DNA of 45,707 bases from the NCBI GenBank assembly GCA_017848855.1, contig JAFIHF010000066.1, positions 1 through 45,707 on the forward strand, written 5' to 3'. Below, one piece after another: positions 1 to 6,996 of the stretch. The position numbers and the translations under genes were made by a program. How positions within the stretch are numbered: position 1 is the stretch's first letter; every line of letters begins with the position of its first letter. Below the pieces are notes generated by a model that was not told the origin of the DNA, did not search any database, and saw nothing but the letters and a program-made list of their open reading frames with translations. This stretch comes from Rhodanobacter denitrificans (GTDB lineage Bacteria > Pseudomonadota > Gammaproteobacteria > Xanthomonadales > Rhodanobacteraceae).

Positions 1-665
1 CGAGTTCCTTCTCTTTGCTGGCCCACGCCACCGCAGGAGCGGTGGCGAACGGCGAAGCCGGCCCGAAGGGCGGAGGGCAGGATGCCCGGAGTCAAGAGAA
101 GTAACCAAGAGAAATGGCCTGTTCAATCCGCCGACCCTACGAGCCCGCCGTGTCGAGGGGATTGGACCAACGCTCGTCGACACGTCGCCCCACAGCGGCC
201 ACCCCGCGACGTATCTGGAAACTGAGGAACTCAACGCTCGTCGCCCCAGCGAAAGCTGGGGCCCAGTGCCTTTGCTTCGCTGGTGCTTTGCTCTGGCCGT
301 TGCTTCTGCGCGCTTGGAGCGCGCTGCTTTTCCCGGGGCCCCTCGGCGACGGTGAGGCGGGGACGAGGAGGCCGCGCAGCGGGCGTTGCCAGGGAGGGCA
401 ACGCCTTTTCGCGCGGGTAGGAGCCCGCTCGAAAAGCCCGGCCCCGACTCACGGACTCGGAGGGCAGGAGGCCCGGAGAGCGTCGCCGCGGGGTGTCGTT
501 TCCTCTTGGTTATTCTCCTTGACTCCGGGCATCCTGCCCTCCGCCCTTCGGGCCGGCTTCGCCGTTCGCACGCGCTCCTGCGCGTGCGTGGACAAGCAAA
601 GGAGAAGTAACTCGGGCGCCGGCAGGCGCACGAAATCGCTTTGAAACTTGCGGAAACAAAAAGCC
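1..665. repeat. Long inverted-repeat structured element, copy A (left end cut by window)
   Basis: No believable gene lies here. Bases 1-115 are an imperfect inverted repeat of about 493-613, so the block is bounded by arms of roughly 115 bp; the right arm runs on to about 665 and matches the left arm of copy B. The interior holds consecutive hairpins: 308-324, 382-405 (9-bp stem, loop AGGGAG), 406-435 (loop TAGGAG), all enclosed by a helix pairing 352-362 with 442-452. A GNRA-capped palindrome at 244-263 has no counterpart in copy B. The arms carry small hairpins at 26-47 (loop AGGA) and 567-588 (loop TCCT). Short ORFs in it are frame-open shadows of the repeat. Confidence 0.8.
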
Positions 666-707
666 CGCCTGAGCGGCGAGCCCTTCGTCACTGACCGAAA
701 CAACGAC

Positions 708-1109
708 TCAGTTCACCAACCGCAACGCAAACGGATAACGGTAAGCCGTGCCCTCGTTCGCCTTGATCGTGCCGATGATCACGAACACCAGCCAAGCGAT
801 CGCGAGCAGCGGCAGCAGCACGAAACCGATCAGGATGAAGCACAGCAGCCAACCTACCAGCGCGGCAATGGCCACGGTGATGTTGAAGTTCAGCGCCTCC
901 TTGCCCTGCTCGTTGACGAACGGCATGGTGTCCTTCTTGATCAGCCAGATCACCAGCGGGCCGATGATGCTGCCCAGCGGGATGATCACGCCGAACAGTG
1001 CCGACAGGTGCGCGAACATCGCCCACTGGCGTTCCTCCGCACCGGGCGCGCCAGCCGTCGGCGTGGTGCTGGGCGGGGGCGGGATGACGGACTCGGGTGG
1101 AACGCTCAT
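708..1109 (-). CDS. DUF4870 (Tic20-like) small membrane protein
   Basis: A 133-residue protein of the DUF4870 family, predicted in the inner membrane; no biochemical role is established. It has a proline-rich cytoplasmic N-terminus, then the family core starting at a WAMFAHLSAL motif, followed by about three hydrophobic segments (LIIP/GPLVIW, an alanine-rich one, and a leucine/valine/isoleucine one), with the conserved KKD..PFV..Q..EALNF stretch between the first two. I chose the second of two in-frame ATGs because AAGGAG lies 6 nt before it and directly abuts the first. It lies 86 bp downstream of pmbA on the same strand and may be co-transcribed with it. Confidence 0.85.
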   Translation of the reverse strand: MSVPPESVIPPPPSTTPTAGAPGAEERQWAMFAHLSALFGVIIPLGSIIGPLVIWLIKKDTMPFVNEQGKEALNFNITVAIAALVGWLLCFILIGFVLLPLLAIAWLVFVIIGTIKANEGTAYRYPFALRLVN

Positions 1110-1195
1110 GCGCATCTCCTTCTACGTCGACAGGTCGCCGGCCGCATGCCGGTAACGCGGATGCTAGCAAGCCCCGGGCAACCGTGCCGCAGGAA

Positions 1196-2563
1196 TCACT
1201 CGCCCGCCACTGTCATCCGCCCCACGAGGATCGAGCCGCAGAGGATGTGCGAGCGCGGGTCGATATCCGCGCCGGTGGCGAGGATGCCGGCGTACATGTC
1301 GCGCAGGTTCGCGGCGATGGTGATCTCCTGCACGGGATGCGCGACGACGCCGTTCTCTACCCAGAAGCCGGCCGCGCCGCGCGAGTAGTCGCCGGTGATG
1401 GTGTTCACGCCCTGCCCCATCACCTCGGTGACAAGCAGGCCCGTGCCGAGGCGCCGCAGCATGCCGGCGAAATCGCTGGCCTCGCCGTCGGCCGCGCCCG
1501 GTGCCACCTGCAGGTTGTGGATGCCGCCGGCGTTGCCGGTGGATTGCAGTCCGAGCTTGCGCGCCGAGTAGCTGCCCAGCACATAGCGCGTCAGTACACC
1601 GCCTTCGACCAGCGCGCTGTCGCGCGTGGCCACGCCTTCCGCGTCGAAGTTGCCGGAACCGTGGCCGCGCTTGAGATGCGGCCGCTCGTCGATGTGCAGC
1701 CAGCCCGGCATGATCGCCTTGCCTGCGTGGTCGAGCAGGAAGCTGGCGCGACGGTACAGCGCGCCGCCGCTGACCGCGCCCACCAGGTGGCCGATCAGCC
1801 CGCGCGCGATTTCCGGCGCGAACAGCACCGGGCATTCGCGGGTCGCCAGGCTGCGCGCATCCAGCCGCGCCAGCGTGCGCTGCGCGGCCTTGTCGCCCAG
1901 CGCCTGCGCGCTGATGAAATCGCCGGCGCTGCGTACGCTGTCGTACCAGTAGTCGCGCTGCATGCGCTCGCCTTCGCCCGCGATCAGCGACAGCGACAGC
2001 GCATGCCGGGTGCCGCGTTCGCGGCCGACGAAGCCGTGCGAGTTCGCGTACACCGACAGGCTTTCGCCCGCCTGCACGCCGGCGCCATCGGAATTGCTGA
2101 TGCCCGCGTGCGCGCGGCCGGCATCCTCGATGCGCCGGCCCAGCTCGATCGCGCCCGCGGTGTCGATGCCCCAGGGATGCCACAGGTCGAGGTCGGGGAA
2201 TGCCGTCGCCATGCGCGCGGCGTCGGCCAAGCCCGCGGCCGGGTCTTCCTCGGTGAACCTGGCGATGGCGCAGGCCTGGTCCAGCGTGGCCTGGATCGAA
2301 TCGGGCTGCAGGTCGGCGGTGCTGGCCGAGCCCTTGCGCTGGCCGAAGTACACGGTGAGCCCGAAGCCGCGGTCGCGGGTGTGCTCCACCGTCTCCACCT
2401 CGCCGAGGCGCACGTTGACGTTGAGGCCGGTGTCGATGCTGGCGGCCACCTCGGCGGCGCTGGCGCCGGCCGCGCGGGCGCGGCGGATCACGTCCTCGGC
2501 CAGTTCGGCGAGGCGATCCAGATCCGCGAGGCTGCGGTCGGCGGCGGGGGCGATGTCGCTCAC
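1196..2563 (-). CDS. pmbA: TldE/PmbA, subunit of the TldD/TldE metalloprotease
   Basis: A 455-residue PmbA/TldE. In E. coli, TldE pairs with zinc-bearing TldD to form a cytoplasmic protease that trims unfolded peptides and matures microcin B17 and CcdA. The sequence spans the full family length, with the N-terminal segment LNVNVRLGEVETVEHTRD and the C-terminal signature GDYSRGAAGFWVENG at about residues 391-405. It lacks the HExxxH zinc motif found in TldD, as expected for TldE. tldD is not in the window. The gene diverges from the DUF1653 gene; about 100 bp separate the two starts. The start MSDIAPAAD is the first ATG in a frame consistent with the family. Confidence 0.93.
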   Translation of the reverse strand: MSDIAPAADRSLADLDRLAELAEDVIRRARAAGASAAEVAASIDTGLNVNVRLGEVETVEHTRDRGFGLTVYFGQRKGSASTADLQPDSIQATLDQACAIARFTEEDPAAGLADAARMATAFPDLDLWHPWGIDTAGAIELGRRIEDAGRAHAGISNSDGAGVQAGESLSVYANSHGFVGRERGTRHALSLSLIAGEGERMQRDYWYDSVRSAGDFISAQALGDKAAQRTLARLDARSLATRECPVLFAPEIARGLIGHLVGAVSGGALYRRASFLLDHAGKAIMPGWLHIDERPHLKRGHGSGNFDAEGVATRDSALVEGGVLTRYVLGSYSARKLGLQSTGNAGGIHNLQVAPGAADGEASDFAGMLRRLGTGLLVTEVMGQGVNTITGDYSRGAAGFWVENGVVAHPVQEITIAANLRDMYAGILATGADIDPRSHILCGSILVGRMTVAGE

Positions 2564-2667
2564 GTGGGGTTCCCGGGCAAGTCAAACAGGTAGAATGCAC
2601 GATCCGCGCCGTGCCGTCTCCACATGGGGACGGCACGGCCCTCCCGCAACGCCTCGCGGAGCCAGGC

Positions 2668-2904
2668 ATGTCGGTCGTTCCCGGCCTCTATCGCCACTAC
2701 AAGGGCCAGCGCTACCGCGTGCTGGGCACCGCCCGCCACAGCGAGACGCTGGAGCCGCTGGTGGTGTACCAGGCGCTGTACGGCGAGCACGGCCTGTGGG
2801 TGCGCCCCGCGGCGATGTTCGCCGAAAGCGTGACCGTGGATGGCGCGTGCGTGCCCCGCTTCGCGCTGGAACAGGCCGAGCCCGGCCCGCTGGAAACCCC
2901 ATGA
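2668..2904 (+). CDS. DUF1653 protein
   Basis: A 78-residue protein matching DUF1653: GLYRHYKGQRYRVLGTARHSETLEPLVVYQALY followed by a GLWVRP box, the characteristic small beta-rich domain. Function is unknown; related domains occur alone or attached to RNA-associated proteins. An upstream in-frame ATG exists at 2611, but the domain and a GGAG about 9 nt upstream favour 2668. Its stop overlaps the darP start as ATGA (2901-2904), so the two are probably translationally coupled. That link to a ribosome-maturation factor is the only hint at function. Confidence 0.85.
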   Translation: MSVVPGLYRHYKGQRYRVLGTARHSETLEPLVVYQALYGEHGLWVRPAAMFAESVTVDGACVPRFALEQAEPGPLETP

Positions 2905-3434
2905 ACCGCAACTACACCGACGATCCCGACCACGACTACGGCCCCACCCGCACCCAGCAGCGCCGCGACGCGCTGGCGGTGCTGGAGCTGGCCGGCCAGT
3001 TGGTCGAGCTGCCGCCGACGCGGCTCGCGAAGCTGGAGCTGCCCGACGACGTGCGCGACGAGATCGCCAACGTGCGCCGCATCAGCTCGCACATCGCGCG
3101 CAAGCGCCAGTTGGCCTTCCTCGCCAAGCTGATGCGCCGCCACGACAGCACGGCGTTCGACGCGGTGCGCGCCGCGCTGGGCGAAAACCGCGACCGCCAG
3201 CGCCAGGAGACCGCCGCGATGCATCGGCTGGAAGCGCTGCGCGAACGCCTGCTCGGCGAGGACGGCGACACCGCGGCTTCCGAGCTGATCGCCCAGCACC
3301 CCGACATCGACCGCCAGCACCTGCGCGCGCTGATCCGCCAGGCGCGCGTGGAGCAGGCCACGCCGAACAAGCCGCCGCGCGCCTTCCGCGAGCTGTTCCA
3401 GCTGCTGAAGGCGCTGCAGGAAAGCGACGCGTAG
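2901..3434 (+). CDS. darP: DarP/YjgA, 50S ribosome maturation protein (DUF615)
   Basis: A 177-residue DUF615 protein. The E. coli homologue YjgA/DarP (183 residues) binds late 50S assembly intermediates. Family features visible here are the acidic N-terminus followed by SRTQ/RTQQRRDALAVLELA, the LPPTRLAKLELPDDVRDEI segment, the AHKARKRQ-like box ISSHIARKRQLAFLAKLMR, and the C-terminal helix RAFRELFQLLKAL. The start ATG overlaps the stop of the preceding DUF1653 gene by 4 nt. It ends at a strong REP palindrome shared with the convergent Nudix/ThiE gene. Confidence 0.94.
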   Translation: MNRNYTDDPDHDYGPTRTQQRRDALAVLELAGQLVELPPTRLAKLELPDDVRDEIANVRRISSHIARKRQLAFLAKLMRRHDSTAFDAVRAALGENRDRQRQETAAMHRLEALRERLLGEDGDTAASELIAQHPDIDRQHLRALIRQARVEQATPNKPPRAFRELFQLLKALQESDA

Positions 3435-3436
3435 GC

Positions 3437-3467
3437 GCGCACCCCCGGATCAAGTCCGGGGGTGCGC
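3437..3467. repeat. REP palindrome between convergent genes (family GTAGGAGCGCACC)
   Basis: A perfect 13-bp stem (GCGCACCCCCGGA) around loop TCAAG. It is continuous on the minus strand with GTAGGAGCGCACC, whose TAG is the stop codon of the Nudix/ThiE gene (3470-3472). A near-identical palindrome lies at 40651-40687. It has no U-tract, but its position between convergent genes suits a transcript-end or mRNA-protecting structure. Confidence 0.85.
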
Positions 3468-3469
3468 TC

Positions 3470-4423
3470 CTACAGCTCGGACCAGAAACCGCGGATTCCC
3501 GCCACGCCCTGCGCGCCCATCGCACGCGCTTGTGCCAGTTGCGCCGGCGCCATGCCGCCCAGTGCATACACCGGCATCGCGGCCGCCTCTGCCAGCGCCC
3601 GGAAATTCGACCAGCCCAACGGCGCGGCCTGCGGATGGCTGGCGGTGGCCGCCACCGGCGACAGCGTGGCGAAATCCGCCGCCAGCCGCAGCGCCTGCGC
3701 CAGTTGCGCGGCATCGTGGCAGCTCGCGCCGACGACTTGCTGCAAGGGCAGTGGCCGCTCGCGCAGCGTGGCCAGCTGCGCGCCGGTCAGCTGCACGCCG
3801 ATGCCCAACGCCCGCGCGCCTTCGATGTCCGCATTGAGCAGCAGTTGCGCGCCGTGCTCGCGCGCCAGCGGCCGCAGCGCGGCAGCCAACTCGCGCACGC
3901 TTTCGCGCGGCCACCGCGGCAGGCGCAGTTGCACCAGCCGCTCCCCCGCCGCGATGGCGCGGCTGATCCGTTCGAACCAGGGACCACGCTCGGCCGGCGA
4001 CACCTCGGCCGGCGTGATCAGGTAATGCGGCGGCAGGCGCAGCGCCTGCAGGATCGCGCGGTCGGCCGGCGCCAGTGTCGCCGGATCCGCCTGCGCCGGC
4101 AGGCACCATTGCAGGCCCTGTCCTTCCAGCGAGCGCGGCTCGCCCCGCCACTGCGTCACGCACCAGGCGTCCAGCAGCAGTTCGCGTTCGTGGTAGCGCC
4201 AGGGCACGCGGATCAGCGGCGCGGCCTCGACCAGCGCGATGCCCAGCTCCTCGTCCAGCTCGCGCGCCAGCGCCGCCAGCGGCGTCTCGCCGGGCTCCAG
4301 CTTGCCGCCGGGGAATTCCCACAGCCCCGCCAGGTGCTTGCCGGCGGGGCGCTCGGCCAGCAGCACGCGACCCGCACGGTCGCGCAGCGCGCCGGCCAGC
4401 ACATGCAGCGGCGCGCCAGCCAC
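3470..4423 (-). CDS. Nudix hydrolase fused to thiamine-phosphate-synthase-like domain
   Basis: A 317-residue two-domain protein. Residues 1-130 are a MutT-type Nudix domain with a complete Nudix box at about 40-62 (GKLEPGE, then RELDEELGI), implying hydrolysis of oxidised (d)NTPs or similar. Residues about 145-317 resemble ThiE (VQLRLP, LLLNAD, GVQLTG, VGASCHD, PVYALGG), but the phosphate and metal motifs are degenerate, so synthase activity is doubtful. The same MutT/ThiE fusion is known in other gammaproteobacteria. No ATG fits; a GTG at 4423, 7 nt after the folA stop, gives the usual length and suggests an operon with folA. Its TAG stop comes from a REP element. Confidence 0.88.
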   Translation of the reverse strand: MAGAPLHVLAGALRDRAGRVLLAERPAGKHLAGLWEFPGGKLEPGETPLAALARELDEELGIALVEAAPLIRVPWRYHERELLLDAWCVTQWRGEPRSLEGQGLQWCLPAQADPATLAPADRAILQALRLPPHYLITPAEVSPAERGPWFERISRAIAAGERLVQLRLPRWPRESVRELAAALRPLAREHGAQLLLNADIEGARALGIGVQLTGAQLATLRERPLPLQQVVGASCHDAAQLAQALRLAADFATLSPVAATASHPQAAPLGWSNFRALAEAAAMPVYALGGMAPAQLAQARAMGAQGVAGIRGFWSEL

Positions 4424-4430
4424 GATCGGA

Positions 4431-4919
4431 TCAGCCGCCGCGCACGTACTCGACCATGTCGAACTCGTAGGCGTGCTCGGCATCCTTCGCGTGGTGCACG
4501 CGCGAGACCTCGGTCCAGTCGCTGAAGTGCACGCCGGGGAAGAAGGTGTCCGCGCCGTCCACCGCCGCGCTGACCCAGGTGAGGTACAAGCGGCGCGCCA
4601 TCGGCAGCGCCTCGCGGAACACCTGGCCGCCGCCGATCACCATCAGCCCGGTATGCCCGCACAGGGTTTGCGCCTCGTCGATCGAGCGCACGGTGATCTG
4701 GCCGGGGAACGGCGCCTCGTGCCGGCGCGACAACACCAGGTTGGTGCGCTCCGGCAGCGCCTTGCCGATCGACACCGCGGTGTTGTAGCCCATCAGCACG
4801 TACTTGCCCACGGTGAGCTGCTTGAACCAGCGCAGGTCGTCCGGCAGGTGCCAGGGCAGATGTCCCTTGCGGCCGATGGCGAAGTTCTCGTCGAGGGCAG
4901 CGATCAGCGAAATGGCCAT
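4431..4919 (-). CDS. folA: Dihydrofolate reductase
   Basis: A 162-residue DHFR that reduces dihydrofolate to tetrahydrofolate with NADPH in the cytoplasm. The catalytic acid is Asp27 in the LPWHLPDDLRWFK motif, the position used in E. coli. The Met20-loop equivalent (IGRKGHLPW) and the NADPH-binding IGGGQVF motif are present. It follows thyA, whose product regenerates the DHFR substrate, after about 240 nt filled by an array of hairpins (5016-5171). The first base of the Nudix/ThiE start is 7 nt beyond its stop. Confidence 0.97.
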   Translation of the reverse strand: MAISLIAALDENFAIGRKGHLPWHLPDDLRWFKQLTVGKYVLMGYNTAVSIGKALPERTNLVLSRRHEAPFPGQITVRSIDEAQTLCGHTGLMVIGGGQVFREALPMARRLYLTWVSAAVDGADTFFPGVHFSDWTEVSRVHHAKDAEHAYEFDMVEYVRGG

Positions 4920-5015
4920 CTGGGCTCCTTGCTTGCTGGGTGCGGGGATCGGAGGTACGGCTCGATTGTAGCTATTGGGGATGCGGCCGGGAGCCTTTCA
5001 GAGCCTTTATTGGAT

Positions 5016-5171
5016 GCCTGGAAAGGGCTGTCCTGCCCTTTCCAGGCTCGCCCAGCCCGGGCAAGCCGGGCTGGGCTCCGCCATTCGATCGCAGAGCGAT
5101 CGAATGGCGTGCGATCCATCCGTGGATCGTGGCGGTGTAGCCGCTTGCCGCAGGCAAGCGGCTACACCGCC
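5016..5171. repeat. Array of five perfect hairpins between thyA and folA
   Basis: Five back-to-back palindromes fill the gap: 5016-5047 (13-bp stem, loop TGTCCT), 5050-5076 (11 bp, loop GCAAG), 5080-5108 (13 bp, loop AGA), 5112-5129 (7 bp, loop TCCG) and 5131-5171 (19 bp, 3-nt loop). The last one contains the thyA TAG stop codon in one arm. On the minus strand, the sense of thyA-folA, the first and fourth loops read AGGACA and CGGA. The first four match the plan of the element at 28846-28960. There is no U-tract, so it is not an obvious intrinsic terminator. Confidence 0.85.
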
Positions 5172-5956
5172 ACCGGCGCCTTGATCGCCGGGTACGGGTC
5201 GTAGCCCTCGATCATGACGTCCTCGTAACGGAAATCCTCCAGCGTGCGCACGTTCGGGTTCAACACCAGCTTCGGCAGGGCGCGCGGCTCGCGCGTGAGC
5301 TGCAGCCGCGCCTGCTCCACATGGTTGCTGTACAGGTGCGCGTCGCCCAGCGTGTGCACGAAGTCGCCCACGCCCAGGCCGCAGACCTGCGCCACCATGT
5401 GGGTGAGCAGTGCGTAGCTGGCGATGTTGAACGGCACGCCGAGGAAGATGTCGCCGCTGCGCTGGTAGAGCTGGCAGCTCAATTTCCCGTCTGCAACGTA
5501 GAACTGGAACAGCGTGTGGCAGGGCATCAGCGCCATCTTCGGCAGCTCGCCCACGTTCCAGGCGCTGACGATCAGCCGGCGCGAGTCGGGGTTGCGGCGG
5601 ATCTCGTCCACCACCCAGCGGATCTGGTCCACCGCGCCGCCGTCGGCGGTGGGCCAAGCGCGCCACTGCCTGCCGTAGACCGGGCCGAGGTTGCCGTCGG
5701 CATCCGCCCATTCGTCCCAGATGCTGACGCCGTGTTGCTTCAGGTAGGCGATGTTGGTGTCGCCGCGCAGGAACCAGATCAGCTCGTGGATGATGGACTT
5801 GGTGTGCAGCTTCTTGGTGGTGAGCAGCGGAAAGCCGTCGGCGAGGTTGTAGCGCATCTGCCAGCCGAACACGCTGCGCGTGCCGGTGCCGGTGCGATCC
5901 ATCTTCTCCGTGCCGTGCTCCAGCACGTGGCGCAACAGGTCGAGGTAAGGCTTCAT
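5162..5956 (-). CDS. thyA: Thymidylate synthase
   Basis: A 264-residue ThyA, the same length as E. coli ThyA. It methylates dUMP to dTMP using methylenetetrahydrofolate. The N-terminal phosphate-binding arginine segment ([12 protein letters not shown]), the catalytic cysteine in [11 protein letters not shown] (near residue 146), and the folate/dUMP loop ([22 protein letters not shown]) are all present. The start ATG overlaps the lgt stop in ATGA, the familiar lgt-thyA coupling. The last codons and TAG stop lie inside the 19-bp hairpin 5131-5171. Confidence 0.98.
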   Translation of the reverse strand: MKPYLDLLRHVLEHGTEKMDRTGTGTRSVFGWQMRYNLADGFPLLTTKKLHTKSIIHELIWFLRGDTNIAYLKQHGVSIWDEWADADGNLGPVYGRQWRAWPTADGGAVDQIRWVVDEIRRNPDSRRLIVSAWNVGELPKMALMPCHTLFQFYVADGKLSCQLYQRSGDIFLGVPFNIASYALLTHMVAQVCGLGVGDFVHTLGDAHLYSNHVEQARLQLTREPRALPKLVLNPNVRTLEDFRYEDVMIEGYDPYPAIKAPVAV

Positions 5957-6855
5957 TTCCCGTCCTTGCTCGGCATCGCCACGGTGTACAGGCGCAACGT
6001 GGGCGCGCGCCGCGACAGCCACAGCAGCCACAGGCCCACGGCGATCAGCGGCAGCGAGAGGATCTGTCCCATCGTCAGCCAGCCGAACGCGAGGTAGCCG
6101 AGCTGGATGTCCGGCAGGCGCACGAACTCCACCGCGAAGCGGAAGCAGCCGTACATCAGCGCGAACAGGCCGGAGATCAGATAACGCGGCCGCGGCTTCA
6201 TCGACACCAGCCACAGCACCGCGAACATCACCACGCCTTCCAGCACCATCTCGTACAGCTGCGAGGGCTGGCGCGCCAAGCCGCCGAACTGCGCCAGCTG
6301 CGCCTGCCAGGCCGGGTGCGCCGCCGCATACGTCACGTCCTCGCCGTGCGAATGCGGGAAGATCATGCCCCACGGCAGCTGCGTGGGCTTACCCCACAGT
6401 TCGCCGTTGATGAAGTTGCCCAGCCGCCCCAGGCCCAGGCCGATCGGCACCAGCGGCGCCACGAAATCCACCGTGTCGAAGAAGTGCAGCTGCTGCCGGC
6501 GCGACCACCACAGCCCCGCCGCCAGCACGCCGAGCAGGCCGCCGTGGAAGCTCATGCCGCCGTCCCACACGCGGAACAGCGCCAGCGGGTCGGTCCAGAT
6601 CCAGCGCAGGCCGCCGGCGTAATAGAACAGCATGTAGCCGATCCGCCCGCCCACGATCACGCCCATCATGCCGTAGAAGAACAGGTCGCTCAGCGCGTCG
6701 CGCGTCACCGGCAAGCGTCCGCAACGTCGCCGGTACTCGCCCAGCACCGCCGCGCTGAAAAAACCCACGAGGTACATCAGCCCGTACCAGTGCACCTGCA
6801 CCGGACCGAGGTGGAAGGCGATGGGATCGATGTTGACGACGAGAGGCTGCGTCAT
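5953..6855 (-). CDS. lgt: Prolipoprotein diacylglyceryl transferase
   Basis: A 300-residue inner-membrane Lgt, which transfers diacylglycerol from phosphatidylglycerol to the lipobox cysteine of prolipoproteins. The Lgt signature [13 protein letters not shown] is intact, as are the HGGLLG motif and about seven hydrophobic segments. It is first in the lgt-thyA(-folA) unit. A substrate class visible nearby is LemA (17178-17798), with an LTGC lipobox. It is divergent from the S9 peptidase gene; about 140 bp separate the starts. Confidence 0.97.
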   Translation of the reverse strand: MTQPLVVNIDPIAFHLGPVQVHWYGLMYLVGFFSAAVLGEYRRRCGRLPVTRDALSDLFFYGMMGVIVGGRIGYMLFYYAGGLRWIWTDPLALFRVWDGGMSFHGGLLGVLAAGLWWSRRQQLHFFDTVDFVAPLVPIGLGLGRLGNFINGELWGKPTQLPWGMIFPHSHGEDVTYAAAHPAWQAQLAQFGGLARQPSQLYEMVLEGVVMFAVLWLVSMKPRPRYLISGLFALMYGCFRFAVEFVRLPDIQLGYLAFGWLTMGQILSLPLIAVGLWLLWLSRRAPTLRLYTVAMPSKDGK

Positions 6856-6929
6856 GCGGCACGGGATCAGGCAGGCAAGGCTGCCAGTGTAGCGGGACAG
6901 GGCCGCAAACGCTGGCTACACTGCGGAGC

Positions 6930-6968
6930 GTCCGGCCGGGCGCTGGGGAGCATCCGTCCCGGCCGGAC
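6930..6968. promoter_or_regulatory. Inverted repeat in the leader of the S9 peptidase gene
   Basis: An 11-bp perfect inverted repeat (GTCCGGCCGGG, 6930-6940, with 6958-6968) surrounds a 17-nt loop containing GGGGAG. It sits about 30 bp before the start codon and could be an mRNA hairpin or an operator; the sequence alone does not decide. A TGTAGC...GCTACA inverted repeat lies just upstream, around 6893-6920. Confidence 0.35.
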
Positions 6969-6996
6969 ACACCAACGTCAACAGGGGAGAGCAAGG

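Noticed and set aside
231-452. Short minus-strand ORF in copy A and its counterpart at 45322-45675, sharing a PREKQRAPSAQKQ peptide
   Set aside because: Both are open frames across the structured repeat. Differences between the copies preserve base-pairing rather than protein sequence, and neither has a ribosome-binding site.
3470-4423. Active thiamine-phosphate synthase (thiE)
   Set aside because: The C-terminal domain has the fold signature, but the key phosphate- and metal-binding motifs are degenerate, and no other thiamine gene is nearby.
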